From NCBI GenBank assembly GCA_026214975.1, contig JAOBSW010001127.1:1-64000 (forward strand): a stretch of 64,000 bases of DNA, written 5' to 3'. The position numbers and the translations under genes are program-made. Below, piece by piece: positions 38,101 to 49,519 of the stretch. This DNA comes from Gentiana macrophylla. Taxonomy: Eukaryota; Streptophyta; Magnoliopsida; Gentianales; Gentianaceae. The notes under the pieces are model-generated. The model worked only from the letters and a program-made list of their open reading frames with translations. It was not told where the DNA came from and did not search any database. The first letter of the stretch is position 1, and every line of letters begins with the position of its first letter.

Positions 38101-38693
38101 AGAGAAAGCATCTAGGTTTTCTTTGAGCAGATTATTAGAGCCTCTTTCTCGGAGAGGCCTAGGTGAGCCCTTATCTTGATCTTACGATCGGGATATTCAT
38201 CATTAACGACTATCTCGATCAACTCACCGTCCGCTATGAAGTCGGGCTCATCACGACTTGTAGGGTCTCGCACTCTACTTTGTGAGGAGAGGATCCTCCT
38301 ACTATTCTAATCATGTTGATGCCCTACATACCCTCAGTTTGTTCGATTCAAGCTTTCTTATTATCGGTTCTCATTTCTTGAATAAATGTGAGGACGGTTG
38401 TGGGCTCGCTGACCGACTCTGTCCCCAACGTAAAACTTTTCCTGCTGATGCGGGATGGAGGTTACCATCTGAAATTTCTTTAAGGCCGGCGTTCTATTTA
38501 TCATGTTATAGTTTGATTGAAGATTGACTACGAGAAATGTTACCTTTTCGGTTCGGAAGGGTGCATAATCTCATATTTGCACATCTAGGTCGATGGCCCC
38601 CTTGACCTGTATTTTGTGGTTGGTGAAACCATCAAGAGTTCCGTGGTGTGGCCTTAGGTTAGAGTTGCTGAATCTGAGCTCCTTGAAACAATT

Positions 38694-38936
38694 TTAGTAC
38701 AAACTGTCTCGACATGCCTCGGTATCGATCATAACCCTGGTCACGCATGCTTGGTTAACTACCACAGAAATACATAGACACATGTCATCCACGTTGATGG
38801 AAGTCACCAGCTCGCTGCGGGTAAAAGAAAGGGGTTGCTCTTTCCCGCAGAGGACAACTGGCTTCTCCACATGCTTGTTAATAGAAGCGATGCGGCTTTT
38901 GATTTGATTGTTCCTGGGAGGATTTTCTATGATCAT
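38694..38936 (-). pseudogene. Aspartic protease region of element G
   Basis: Open segment with LSFTRSELVTSINVDD, LCISVVVNQACVTRVMIDTE and then ACRDSLY. In the family the last part is a DTGSS-type active site followed by a D..Y motif. Here the Gly is replaced and the loop garbled by small changes, so the protease would be inactive if the sequence is right. Confidence 0.6.
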
Positions 38937-39036
38937 GTGAATTTATGCGCCATGCCGGCGGGCTTGTCGATCTTTTCGGTTTGGCACCCCTCCGTCCTTC
39001 TTGTAATGATCATGCATGCTGCGTGCTAATAACTTT

Positions 39037-40622
39037 TCAATTTATCTTTTGAACTGCATGCATTCATCAGTGGTGTTCCCCTTATCTCTGTGAAATCCAC
39101 AATACTTGGAAGCGTCACGACGAGGGTCGGGATTCATGGGGAACGGCTCAGGGAGCTCATCTCTTACTTCATTTAACATTTGGTTGTATGAGATTTTGAG
39201 AGGAGTGAAGGTCTCTTCTCTAAATCTTTCGCGCTTTTTGATATCCCAATCACGATTTTCGTGGCTGCCCTTGGGCTGTTTGTGCTCAGCCCTCTGTTTG
39301 CCCCTGTAAGACGATGCGGATCCTTCGTTCCCTGTGGTCGCAAATTTTTCCTCGTCGAACTTAACATCTCTTGGAGGTTCTTCGGCGGCGTGAGAGAAAA
39401 ATAGGATTTCAACTTAGCCTCTTTTCAAAGTTGTTTATCACAACGTTGTCCGCTAAGCACCTTGTCAGCTTATATACCTTGTAAAACCGCTCAAAATAGC
39501 TATGGGTAGATTCGTTTTCACCCTGTCGGACCTCGTGAAGGTCGATGTGGGTCTTTTTGGGTCCACCCACTGATTTGAATGCAGCTATAAATTTACTTAT
39601 CAGATCGTCCCAAGATAAGATCGAACCTAGAGGAAGGCCGCGAATCCATGATGCTGCTCTATCTTGCATTGATCCCACGTAGGCTATGCACCATGCCTCG
39701 TTGTTAAACGTACATAAATTGATTCTGCTCTAAAAGCTAAAAGCCAATCCAAAGGGTCTGTTGCTCTATGATAGTTGGTAAAGTTGGGAGTGACCACCTC
39801 CCCTTAGAGCAGCCTTTAAGATGTTTGGATGAAGAACACTTGTGCCCCATGAAGGCTTAGCTTCTTTCCCGGTCTTACCCCTTTGTAACTCCTCTATTTG
39901 TCTTTTCATTATGGCCAGCTCGTCTTGAGCCTCTGGGATCATGGGGAGTTGGGTGTAACTTTCCCCAACATGTGATTCCCCTAGTCCCTCTATGCTTGTC
40001 GGGGATTTTTAGGTCGCTCTAGGGCTGCACCGCGGTTGTCCACCACGGGCCCTAGACGAGATAAAGATGACCTCCTTCCTTCTCTAGGTTGAGAAGTGGC
40101 GTGGATGCATCCTTCCATTTCCATGCGGCGTGGTAGAGGCTGGTCTTTGTGGATTTTGAGTGGGTTGTAATTCTGTAGGTGATGGTACAAGGGGAATAAA
40201 CTTGCTGAGGGGCTGAGGAGGTAGACCTTCTGCAATGAGTAGCATGTTGTCAACACGCATCTCCTCTACGTAATCCATATGTGCCTGGTGGGATATTTCA
40301 TAAGGACTCTGTTGGTTGCCCGTCCCTCATTCAAGGGTCGCTCACTGCTCTTGATTCAAATGAGAAGCTCCCAAGACACCCTTTCCGTGGCTTTGTCTAA
40401 CCACCGCCTAATGTATCTCGTGGGCTCGGGCTCTCTTCCTTATATAAGCCGGCATGTCGGGTGTGATGTCTTGTCCAGCCTCATCCCCCCGTGGGTGATA
40501 CTCTCTACTTACTTCCCGCGATGCGGCATCCTTTCAAAGACTTGGCGTGTTAGCTCCACGTGTAGGGGCTGATTGCCTCCGCCCGATGGTGTAACGGGTG
40601 TCACGTTTTTCGTGCCTGCCAT
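39037..40622 (-). pseudogene. gag of element G
   Basis: An ATG at 40622 gives MAGTKNVTPVTPSGGG. The segment 39678-39409 holds the Retrotrans_gag core: DRAASWIRGLPLGSILSWDD, LISKFIAAF, VRQGENESTHSYFERFYKV. A knuckle of the Tat type reads CGFHRDKGNTTDEC (near 39090-39050, C-x2-H-x9-C). It would form the particle and bind RNA. Several frames. Confidence 0.8.
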
Positions 40623-40639
40623 GTTGACTAAGTTATTTT

Positions 40640-41645
40640 GGAGATATTTTGCTGGGTATATCAAGTGAGATATGCCGGCCGGAGTAGTCTTCAAACTCAG
40701 AACCCGATGTAAAACACAAAGTATAATTCCATGTGATTTCAACGAGTAAAGTAAATGATTTCCTTAGCACTCGAAGAGTTGAACTGACCAAGAGCTTATA
40801 CCAACCTAGGAATTATGAGGGGCTTGGGTAGAGCTATGAACACATCGGTGAAGGTATTTCTTGATTTTGAGATGGATCAAGCTAAATACAAGCCAAAATC
40901 CATAGAAATCAAACTTGCTCTTTGAGTATCCGTAGCTTTCTTGATAAAACAATGATTTAAGGGCCGTAGAACCCCGAAACTAAAGCTTTTGTTGATCAGA
41001 AAGTTGGAGATGTTTACATAATCTCCTTGGTGACGCAATGCAGTTGAACTTGTGGTGGAGCAAGTGATCCGAAGATACTAAATGATAACGATTTCCCGTA
41101 AGCGGAGCCAAGCGATATAAATCGGAAATATGAGGTGTCGTAATAATGATAATATAAAGAGGATATAGGGTTGTTTATGTGAGAAGTGGTGGATATCAAG
41201 AACACTGGTGGTCGGACTGGTGCCGTGAGTGAAACAATAAGTAAGTTGACAAATTGACAGAGTAGCTCTGTGTATATTAATTCTTGGATCTCTTTCTATT
41301 ACATTATGATCCCATATATATAGGCAAAGACTTAGTACGTGTAGCTAAACAAGACAAGACATTAAAGACATATAATCAAGAATAATTAGACCTAAGTCGA
41401 CTAGCCACTTGTCAAAGAGAGGTGGTGGAATACAGACTCATATCTTCCTTTGTCTTGTTGTTATCAACTCAAAGCTTAGCCAGTCTGATAATTTGGACAG
41501 CACCCACTGTGTCCGAGGTGTCGGAGTGTGGATGAGTCCGGCTTATTGACTGCGGAATAGCAGGATGGAGGCCCAAGATCTGTCGTTGGGCTTGGATTCA
41601 GGCCCAATCTAGATGCTCGGGTAATTCCGATCTGGATCGGGTATA
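40640..41645 (-). repeat. Leader and probable 5' LTR of element G
   Basis: Non-coding DNA upstream of gag. A minus-strand TATA box (CCTATATATATGGGATC, near 41310-41325) suggests an LTR promoter. Neither LTR boundary nor a primer site could be fixed and no second copy was seen in the window. Element C was inserted at 41646, and the sequence continues at 49169. Confidence 0.4.
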
Positions 41646-43425
41646 TGATGACGGTCAAATTATACCCGTGAAAGTCATCAACGTTGACCTTAAATCGAGA
41701 TTAATAATGTATATTTCATATTAAATCACATGTTTATATTTATTATTTAATGTTAAGTGATTATTAATATGATATTTGGTATTTAGCCGTTTTCATTATT
41801 AAAAGCCGATTTATTGTGCGATAATTATTGATTTTGCGAGATCACAACAAATCGAGAGGATTAATGTCATTCAATCAATTATCTCAAGATAATGAAGGTA
41901 GGAAATCGGAGCATTAAATGAGAGATTAATCGGATCAACATGCAAGCGTGCGAGTGGGGAGCAAGGCAGATGAAAAACGTGTAGAATGGGCAAATTTTAG
42001 GTTCGGTCGGCCGAGCCATCACACTCGATCGACCGAGGCTCGGAGTTTCGGTCACTTTTAGGGTTTTATCGAGTCTATCTTCTAGAACCTCCTAAGTCGG
42101 TGAAACTCCTATATAAGCAAAGCGGCTTGAGAAATTGTAAATATATTCATATTCATTCAATAATACCATACAATTCTACTTTGATATTTTGATACAATGT
42201 AGCATAATTAGATTGAAGGTTTCGGCAATTTAAAAATTTGCATTATGTAAGCCTTTATTTTTCATTTCTTTCTTTTAAGTAATTAATCCCTCCCAATTAT
42301 GATTTATAGTTTGAGTTGATTATTCATAGCTAGATGATGTAGATCTAGGCTATGGCGTTAGGAAGGTGGCGATACCTTGTCTATAAGGATCCCATAACCT
42401 ACGTCATACACTTAGTATTTATTCATGAATCTACTTGATTTAATTAATGCGTATCTATGTTAGTTTATATGAATGCTTTACAATTCTTGTTTAAACATGC
42501 TCACGTATGATGAAACGCCGAGAGATACGTTCGGGATGTAATCTAGGGATCTAAATTGATTCGGGTGACCGAATGAGTTCACTCGGTCGACCGAGCCCGG
42601 CTATTCGGTCGACCGAGAGCCTGTTTTATCCGTTAAATAGCCACGTCTTTATGGTTAGGTTAACTTAATAGAATTTATTATCTCAGTAGGTATGGCCACG
42701 GCCACGTTGCTCGTCGATTTTAATTCGCGTACAATTAGGAAATACCAATATAGGACTCTAGGTCGACATGAATGACCTTCCGGGGCTTTCCAGCGAGATC
42801 TGGCGAGGTTTTGTATTTGGGAATTGTGCACACCTAGTTATCGTAGGTCGTAGACTAGCATGAGAATTAAAAGGTAATTGTTAGTTGGACGAGGGCTTGA
42901 GCGATCGTTTAGGAAGTACGCCTAACCACAGGAATGTTGCCTAGACGAGGTGTACGATTAATATCGGCATCCTTAGAGTCGTAAGCGTGTGAGTTATATG
43001 AGATGGAGGCACCAAAAGGCGAAGTCACGTAACAATACCACAGTGATTTAGTGACTTACCGGTGCTAAGTCAAGTTAAAGAGGATGACTCCCGTAGCCAA
43101 TCTAAGATAGATACAAATGGATTGACAGTTAATAAGTTCAGTTTATTATATAAATTATCTAGGTCCAAACGATAAAGACTATAATTGGGGAGGTTAATTA
43201 CGTTGTGTCGAGTCGTGTCTTTACTTTTCTTGTTTTATGTTGGTCGTAGACCGCCTCTATGTCCTTAACATGTTTAATTAATTGTTTGTATATAAGATGA
43301 TCCACAATTGGTTCCCTGTGGGATCGACCTTGATTCACTATAGCTATACTACGATGGGCTAGTCCTCTTGCTAGTATTGGTTTATGGTGGTCGAGTATTT
43401 TATAACCTGATTGACCACGTCATCA
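41646..43425 (+). repeat. 5' LTR of element C
   Basis: 1780 bp, TGATGACGG to CGTCATCA. It contains palindromic TCGGTCGACCGA-type motifs near 42005-42040 and 42585-42620. It shares its first 50 bases with the LTR of B. Confidence 0.92.
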
Positions 43426-43431
43426 AGTTTT

Positions 43432-43449
43432 TGGCGCCGTTGCGGGAAC
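43432..43449 (+). promoter_or_regulatory. Primer-binding site of element C (tRNA-Asp)
   Basis: TGGCGCCGTTGCGGGAAC, six bases after the 5' LTR, complementary to tRNA-Asp with one missing base. Confidence 0.85.
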
Positions 43450-46200
43450 CAACGGTCAATTTTATATATAAATATTTTTCTTATTCATGTCATGTTTTAC
43501 ATTTTAGAGTCTGCTTTTACGTTTTTGAGTCCTCGGTTGTGCGCTCAATCGAAAATTCCAGATTCTTAAAATAAAAATAAAAAAATGAAAAAAAAATTTA
43601 TTCGGTCGACGAGAGACCTCGTTCGGTCGACGAGAATTTATAATTTTTTTTTTTGTTTTGTTCTTGTTACATTCTGTTTAAGCGATTTACGATTTGTGTT
43701 TTCGAGTGCGGAATTTAGCGTGTGCATTTATCCGTCACGTTTAATCCGTAGAGTCTCGATAGTAGCATGGGAAACCATGTTAAAATCGATCTATGGCTTG
43801 TTTGTTTTTTGTTTTCTTACATTTGCGAAACCGGAGAAACAATAATCCAAGTCGATAATTTTTCAAAGCATTGAGAAAATAACCCAACAACATGTGGAGC
43901 TACGAATCTACAATGGGAAAAGCAATGGAAGCAATACCTTTAAAGCACCAAGATGGCTTAAATTCTTCGTGGTACAATGTTGAAGGCAAGGTACTACCTT
44001 TTTTTGCTTATGTTTTACCACCTTTTGGTTTTTTGAGCATAAGTTGGCTATACATGCCCCTTAGAATGAATCTTAGCCCGGAGTTGGTTTGTAAGATTAA
44101 TTTTATTAGTGTGGAAGGTTCTGCCTCCAAATCTATCTCATCTAGAGGGTGTAAGGAAACATGTAGTCGTTGAAAGGAAGCAGTGAATAAAGAGTTCCTC
44201 GTAGTTACTGTTAAAATCTCTTTGTCCTATGCATGAGATTACTTCTACTTGGCCATGGGAGCAACAAATTGTGTAGTTTGAGCATTCACAATCTAAAGGA
44301 GGCGTTGAGTTTTGGGAGAACACCATCTTTTGCTTTCGTTGATGTTTATGGTGATGGCTTCTCGGTGAACCCACCTTAAACAAAAAGCGAGATTACGCTT
44401 TGGGTGAAAATTTAGAAATCGAAGAATCTTTGTACATAGGTTGGAAATGGTTTAACCATGGGTGGCGAGTTCAACCGAGCTTCGCTCAATCAACTCCCTC
44501 CGCGTGTGATATGCGTTACAGCAGATTCGACAAGACTTAGCATAGCCGATAAGCCTTCGGGCTAAACGGGGCTTATCTTGACGGATTGGCCCTGAATCAT
44601 CACATATGTTCCAACGAATAAGACGGCATAGGCTTGCCTACATAACCGACCTTATTCGGAGTACTTTGATTCATTGTTTCTTATTGTCAAGTCCAAAACC
44701 GTAATTAGTAACCGTAATTCACTAATTCCTAAAGCGAGCCGAGGTAAGAGCTTTGGATAAATGGTATGGATAAATGTCGTTTCCTAGGTCTCACAACCAA
44801 AGGAAAAGTATTAATCCGCAAAAGCGACAAGCCCACCTCATATAATGCTCGAAGGGTCAAAGTCTGGCGATCCAAGAATGATGATTGACAAGGATACTTT
44901 TGGAAAGTCGAGCTGAGGGCTTTAAACTCAGAACTACTTCTTTAAAACCCTTAGGATTTCTTTTTAGGATTTTAGGTTTTGTTTTCTTTGAGTCAAATAA
45001 GAGTAACGTGACATATGTTGAGGTTTTTTATTTTGCCGTGTTCCGATGGCCATTGGGCTAAGGATGTGCAAAACTTTTTTACTCAATATAGGCCACGTGA
45101 AATAGAGTTCCGTAGGAGAGTCAAGAAATTGCTAAAGAAAAGGAAATTTAGCAAACAACCTTAAGATGGAAGCATTAAGAGAGCTTGAGAATTACTGAAA
45201 ATGTAACAGAGAGTGATTGGTGCGAACAAGAACAATTTTGGTCAACTTCCAAAACCTTTTAGAATGGTGATCCAAGTGAAAATCCAAAGTGATGTGCAAT
45301 TCATTCTGCAACTATCCTTATCTTTCCCTTTACACTTTTTCACCTTCAAACTTTTCGATCCTCTCACCAATCTGCCCCAACAGTTCACATTTCTAACCAT
45401 TCTTTCATCGCCTCTCTTTCTTTCCATCAGTTTCACTCTCCCACCCTACCCAATCCCTTATACAATACCCACCCAAAACACAATTTCTTACCCACCCTTT
45501 ATCTTTTCTTACCATCCTTATATATCTTTTTCTATACCCGACACACTCTAAACCTCCATTTTGTTTACAAAATACCTTTGTGTTGCGGAATTTGAATATT
45601 GCTCAGCTTTAATGATTATCTTTTCTCATTTTGATTTTCTTGATCCTAGTTGGGTAAGTGTAGCTCTGACCCTAGCTAGATTTTAAAGGTTTTTGGTTTA
45701 ATCAAAGTACAACTTATCTTTCTACCGGAAGTTTTAAATTTCACATTTTTTTTTTTTCCGTTTATTCCGGCATTTCTAGATGATAAGTTTTGTTCTACAT
45801 CATCATCTTGATCGGACCTTGTTGATGACGGTTATGACTTTTACGTGATACATTGGGTTATTAGTAATTTGAGGAGTAGCTACATCTCCTAAGTTGTTGA
45901 TATCCAATGCAAGCGAGAAGTTTGCGTTAAGTATTTGATTTTATCTTTAGCCAATAGGTCGCATTCAAACATTATACCTTACCAAGTTTCTCTTTTCTGG
46001 ATTGAATACCTTTTCGATCGAGTCACCCTCGTGTTTTCCCACGTCGGGTAATGCTTTTTGATCTTTGTCTTCTCCACCCAGTCTTAAGAATATTTAGGCG
46101 GTGGAGGTTGTAGATGGAGACCACCATCTTTAGTAGCTTGTTTATTTTTCTTTCTAATTAGTATTTTTCTTTTTGGTTTCCCTTGTCATTGGTTGTATAA
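43450..46200. other. Internal region of element C without recognisable genes
   Basis: Short open frames at 43585-43845 and 43892-44173 (plus) have no recognised motif. 43600-43635 carries two further GGTCGACGAG motifs related to those in the LTR. 45300-45545 is strongly pyrimidine-rich and 45748-45757 is a T run. Nothing resembling RT or integrase was seen on either strand. Confidence 0.6.
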
Positions 46201-46256
46201 AATAAAGTGGCTTAAACTGTTTTTAGGTATTTATACCTAATTACTGCCACGTTATT
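46201..46256 (+). promoter_or_regulatory. Hairpin 1 of Athila-like 3' region, element C copy
   Basis: Outer arms AATAAAGTGG (46201-46210) and CCACGTTATT (46247-46256), inner arms AGGTAT (46225-46230) and ATACCT (46233-46238), extendable to TTAGGTAT/ATACCTAA. Same frame as in F at 31793, with different but again complementary inner arms. Confidence 0.65.
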
Positions 46257-46390
46257 CTATAACTTCCATAGACATGGTGTTATTAACGGTTTCGTGGAGT
46301 TTGTCTGCTTATACAGGTTTTCACTTGCTTCTCCACAACATGATGACATTTACTCTGATATTGTTCCTTTACTTGAGAGCCGTTTCCAGA

Positions 46391-46471
46391 GCTAAGTCTT
46401 TTTCTTAACTTCTCACTTATTTTTGTCATTGAGGACAATGCCACGTTTAAGTGGGGGGTAGGAGACTTAGC
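46391..46471 (+). promoter_or_regulatory. Hairpin 2 of Athila-like 3' region, element C copy
   Basis: Outer arms GCTAAGTCT (46391-46399) and AGACTTAGC (46463-46471), inner TTGTC/GACAA around ATTGAG, then AAGTGGGGGGTAGG. It begins 135 bp after hairpin 1; in F the interval is 136 bp. Confidence 0.7.
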
Positions 46472-47375
46472 CATGTTATGTTATAATTGAAAATTGAATG
46501 AAACGGCACATGATTGAAAAAATTTAATAAATACCATATTATGTATCTCGTACCCTTAGAATTGTGAGTTCTAGCTAAGAATTGATAGGAAAGGAACCAG
46601 GTTGCATGAGTGCGTGATCATTTTATACTTATGCTAAGTAAATTTAAGGATATTCATCTTTGGTTGTTGCGAGTAGTTATTTATTATTCAATTACTCAAC
46701 TTTGTGAATCGAGTATACGCGCAAATCATAATAGTGAAGAAATTATGTGTACATTGCATAGATGATTGGTTATGTAGACTTAGTGTCGATACTTATTGGG
46801 TGATGTATTCTTATCTTCTTGCCAACAAAAGCAGAGTGATAAGCTTGAGGCGTGCACGTGTTTTAGCAAAATGTTAGACAATGGGCTTGTAGTAAATTAC
46901 CAAAGTAGCCCGCGCTTGTGGTAATATTCGATGCTATACATGATCTAAGATAGGGGATACTACTAAAAGTTTTCTTCCTTGAGATTAATAGTATTTGAAA
47001 AATATGAAGATATGAAAAGAATATTCAACTCTTTAAGAGGCTTTGAGTAGTACTCGGTCTCCAAGTCCAAAACCCTATAGATACGCTCTTGCTTATTGCT
47101 CTAGTGCTTCAAAAATAAAAGGCATAAGAAGTATGAATGCCGAGGTTGGTAGGTTGAGATTGCGAGTGCATAAACTCTAATCTTGCTACGAATATATAAA
47201 ACCTAATGCACATGCACACGTCAACTGCGATTCATAGTGAGTAGTGAATAATGGATATCTTATAAGCATGACTAGTATGAGTTGACTTGAGTTTCTTGTG
47301 TAAGTATGATTTGACCATAGAAAATGTCGTCTTGGGAATGACTTATTGATGCTTTGTTCGGGACGATCAAAGTCT

Positions 47376-47388
47376 AAGTGGGGGTAGT
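47376..47388 (+). promoter_or_regulatory. Polypurine tract of element C
   Basis: AAGTGGGGGTAGT directly before the 3' LTR. Confidence 0.85.
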
Positions 47389-49168
47389 TGATGACGGTCA
47401 AATTATACCCGTGAAAGTCATCAACGTTGACCTTAAATCGAGATTAATAATGTATATTTCATATTAAATCACATGTTTATATTTATTATTTAATGTTAAG
47501 TGATTATTAATATGATATTTGGTATTTAGCCGTTTTCATTATTAAAAGCCGATTTATTGTGCGATAATTATTGATTTTTGCGAGATCACAACAAATCGAG
47601 AGGATTAATGTCATTCAATCAATTATCTCAAGATAATGAAGGTAGGAAATCGGAGCATTAAATGAGAGATTAATCGGATCAACATGCAAGCGTGCAGTGG
47701 GGAGCAAGGCAGGATGAAAAACGTGTAGAATGGGCAAATTTTAGGTTCGGTCGACCGAGCCATCACACTCGATCGACCGAGGCTCTGGAGTTTCGGTCAC
47801 TTTTAGGGTTTTATCGAGTCTATCTTCTAGAACCTCCTAAGTCGGTGAAACTCCTATATAAGCAAAGCAGACTTGAGAAATTGTAAATATATTCATATTC
47901 ATTCAATAATACCATACAATTCTACTTTGATATTTTGATACAATGTAGCATAATTAGATTGAAGGTTTCCAGCAATTTAAGGGCTGCATTATGTAAGCCT
48001 TTATTTTCTGTTTCTTTCTTTTAAGTAATTAATCCCTCCCAATTATGATTTATAGTTTGAGTTGATTATTCATAGCTAGATGATGTAGATCTAGGCTATG
48101 ACGTTAGGAAGGTGGCGATACCTTGTCTATAAGGATCCCATAACCTACGTCATACACTTAGTATTTATTCATGAATCTACTTGATTTAATTAATGCGTAT
48201 CTATGTTAGTTTATATGAATGCTTTACGAATTACTGTTTAATCTGTTCTGTATGATGAAACGCTGAGAGATACGTTCCGGGATGTAATCTAGGGACGAAA
48301 TTGATTCGGGTGACCGAATGAGTTCACTCGGTCGACCGAGCCCAGCTATTCGGTCGACCGAGCCCTGTTTTATCCGTTAAATAGCCACGTCTTTATGGTT
48401 AGGTTAACTTAATAGAATTTATTATCTCAGTAGGTATGGCCACGGCTACGTTGCTCGTCAGTTTTAATTCGCGTACAATTAGGAAATACCAATATAGGAC
48501 TCTAGGTCGGACATGAATGACCTTCCGGGGCTTTCAAATGAGATCTAGGCAGGTTTTTATTTGGGAATTGTGCACACCTAGTTATACGTAGGTCGTAGAC
48601 TAGCATGAGAATTAAAGGTAATTGTTAGTTGGACGAGGCTTGAGCGATCGTTTAGGAAAGCACGCTAACCACGGGAATGTTGCCTAGAGCGAGGTGTACG
48701 ATTAATATCGGCATCCTTAAAGTCGTAGCGTGTGAGTTATATGAGATGGAGGCACCAAAAGCGAAGTCACGTAACAATACCCGCGTTGATTTAGTGACTT
48801 ACCGGTGCTAAGTCAAGTTAAAGAGGATGACTCCCGTAGCCAATCTAAGATAGATACAAATGGATTGTGATTAATAAGTTCGATTTATTATATAAATTAT
48901 CTAGGTCCAAACGATAAAGACTATAATTGGGGAGGTTAATTACGTTGTGTCGAGTCGTGTCTTTACTTTTCTTGTTTTATGTTGGTCGTAGACCGCCTCT
49001 ATGTCCTTAACATGTTTAATTAATTGTTTGTATATAAGATGATCCACAATTGGTTCCCTGTGGGATCGACCTTGATTCACTATAGCTATACTACGATGGG
49101 CCTAGTCCTCTTGCTAGTATTGGTTTATGGTGGTCGAGTATTTTATAACCTGATTGACCACGTCATCA
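47389..49168 (+). repeat. 3' LTR of element C
   Basis: 1780 bp, partner of 41646-43425, followed by TSD GTATA. It retains several CAG/CTG sites that read CGG, CG or CCG in the 5' copy. Confidence 0.92.
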
Positions 49169-49519
49169 GTATATCATCTATATATACCAGCAACATACAT
49201 AATGAATGACACAATATCATTTGCACAATACCAAAACTCGCTTGCTTCTTCGCATCTAAGTGCGAGACCTGAAGAATGTAGATTGTTGTATCTTTAAAGA
49301 CATTTGTCATATCCGTATGCACATTTTCAAGGCAATAATGACTTTATGACATAATTCTAAACTTGCATCAGTCTAAATAAGTTTTCACATTTTTTATGCT
49401 TTCTGTTTACTTCTATTATGCTTTCTGTTCGCTATATGTCAAAATATGTCTGCAATGTGTTCTTTGTTTATTGCAATATGTTCGTTATTCCTTTTGTTAT
49501 GCCTAATATGTATGTTATG
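49169..49519. other. Older flank split by elements C and H
   Basis: AT-rich continuation of the DNA before 41646, possibly more of the G 5' LTR. It holds repeated T-rich words (TATGCTTTCTGTT twice near 49397-49430). No gene seen. Confidence 0.4.

Larger units (their letters stand above)
34950..41645 (-). mobile_element. Element G: decayed Tat-lineage Ty3/gypsy (gag-pol and 5' end)
   Basis: Minus-strand gag, protease, RT, RNase H, a second RNase H, and integrase in gypsy order. A second RNase H of the plant/archaeal type after the normal one is a known mark of the Tat lineage. G is the oldest layer: A, B, E (with D) and F interrupt its antisense frame X, and C lies in or just outside its 5' LTR. 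The 3' LTR was not found; if X belongs to G it should lie left of 3093, where element A now is. Confidence 0.75.
41646..49168 (+). mobile_element. Element C: complete non-autonomous Athila-like LTR retrotransposon
   Basis: 7523 bp, two LTRs of exactly 1780 bp, perfect TSD GTATA (41641-41645 and 49169-49173), tRNA-Asp primer site and polypurine tract. The 3.95-kb internal region has no recognisable gag, protease or pol; the open frames are short and unlike retroviral proteins. The 3' region (45580-47388) matches that of B and includes both hairpin blocks. Equal LTR length and near-identity by eye point to a recent insertion, despite the lack of coding capacity. Confidence 0.9.

Noticed and set aside
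45213..45551. 112-codon frame in element C rich in F, L, P, S
   Set aside because: Arises from a pyrimidine-rich tract. No motif, and the opposite strand is also open.
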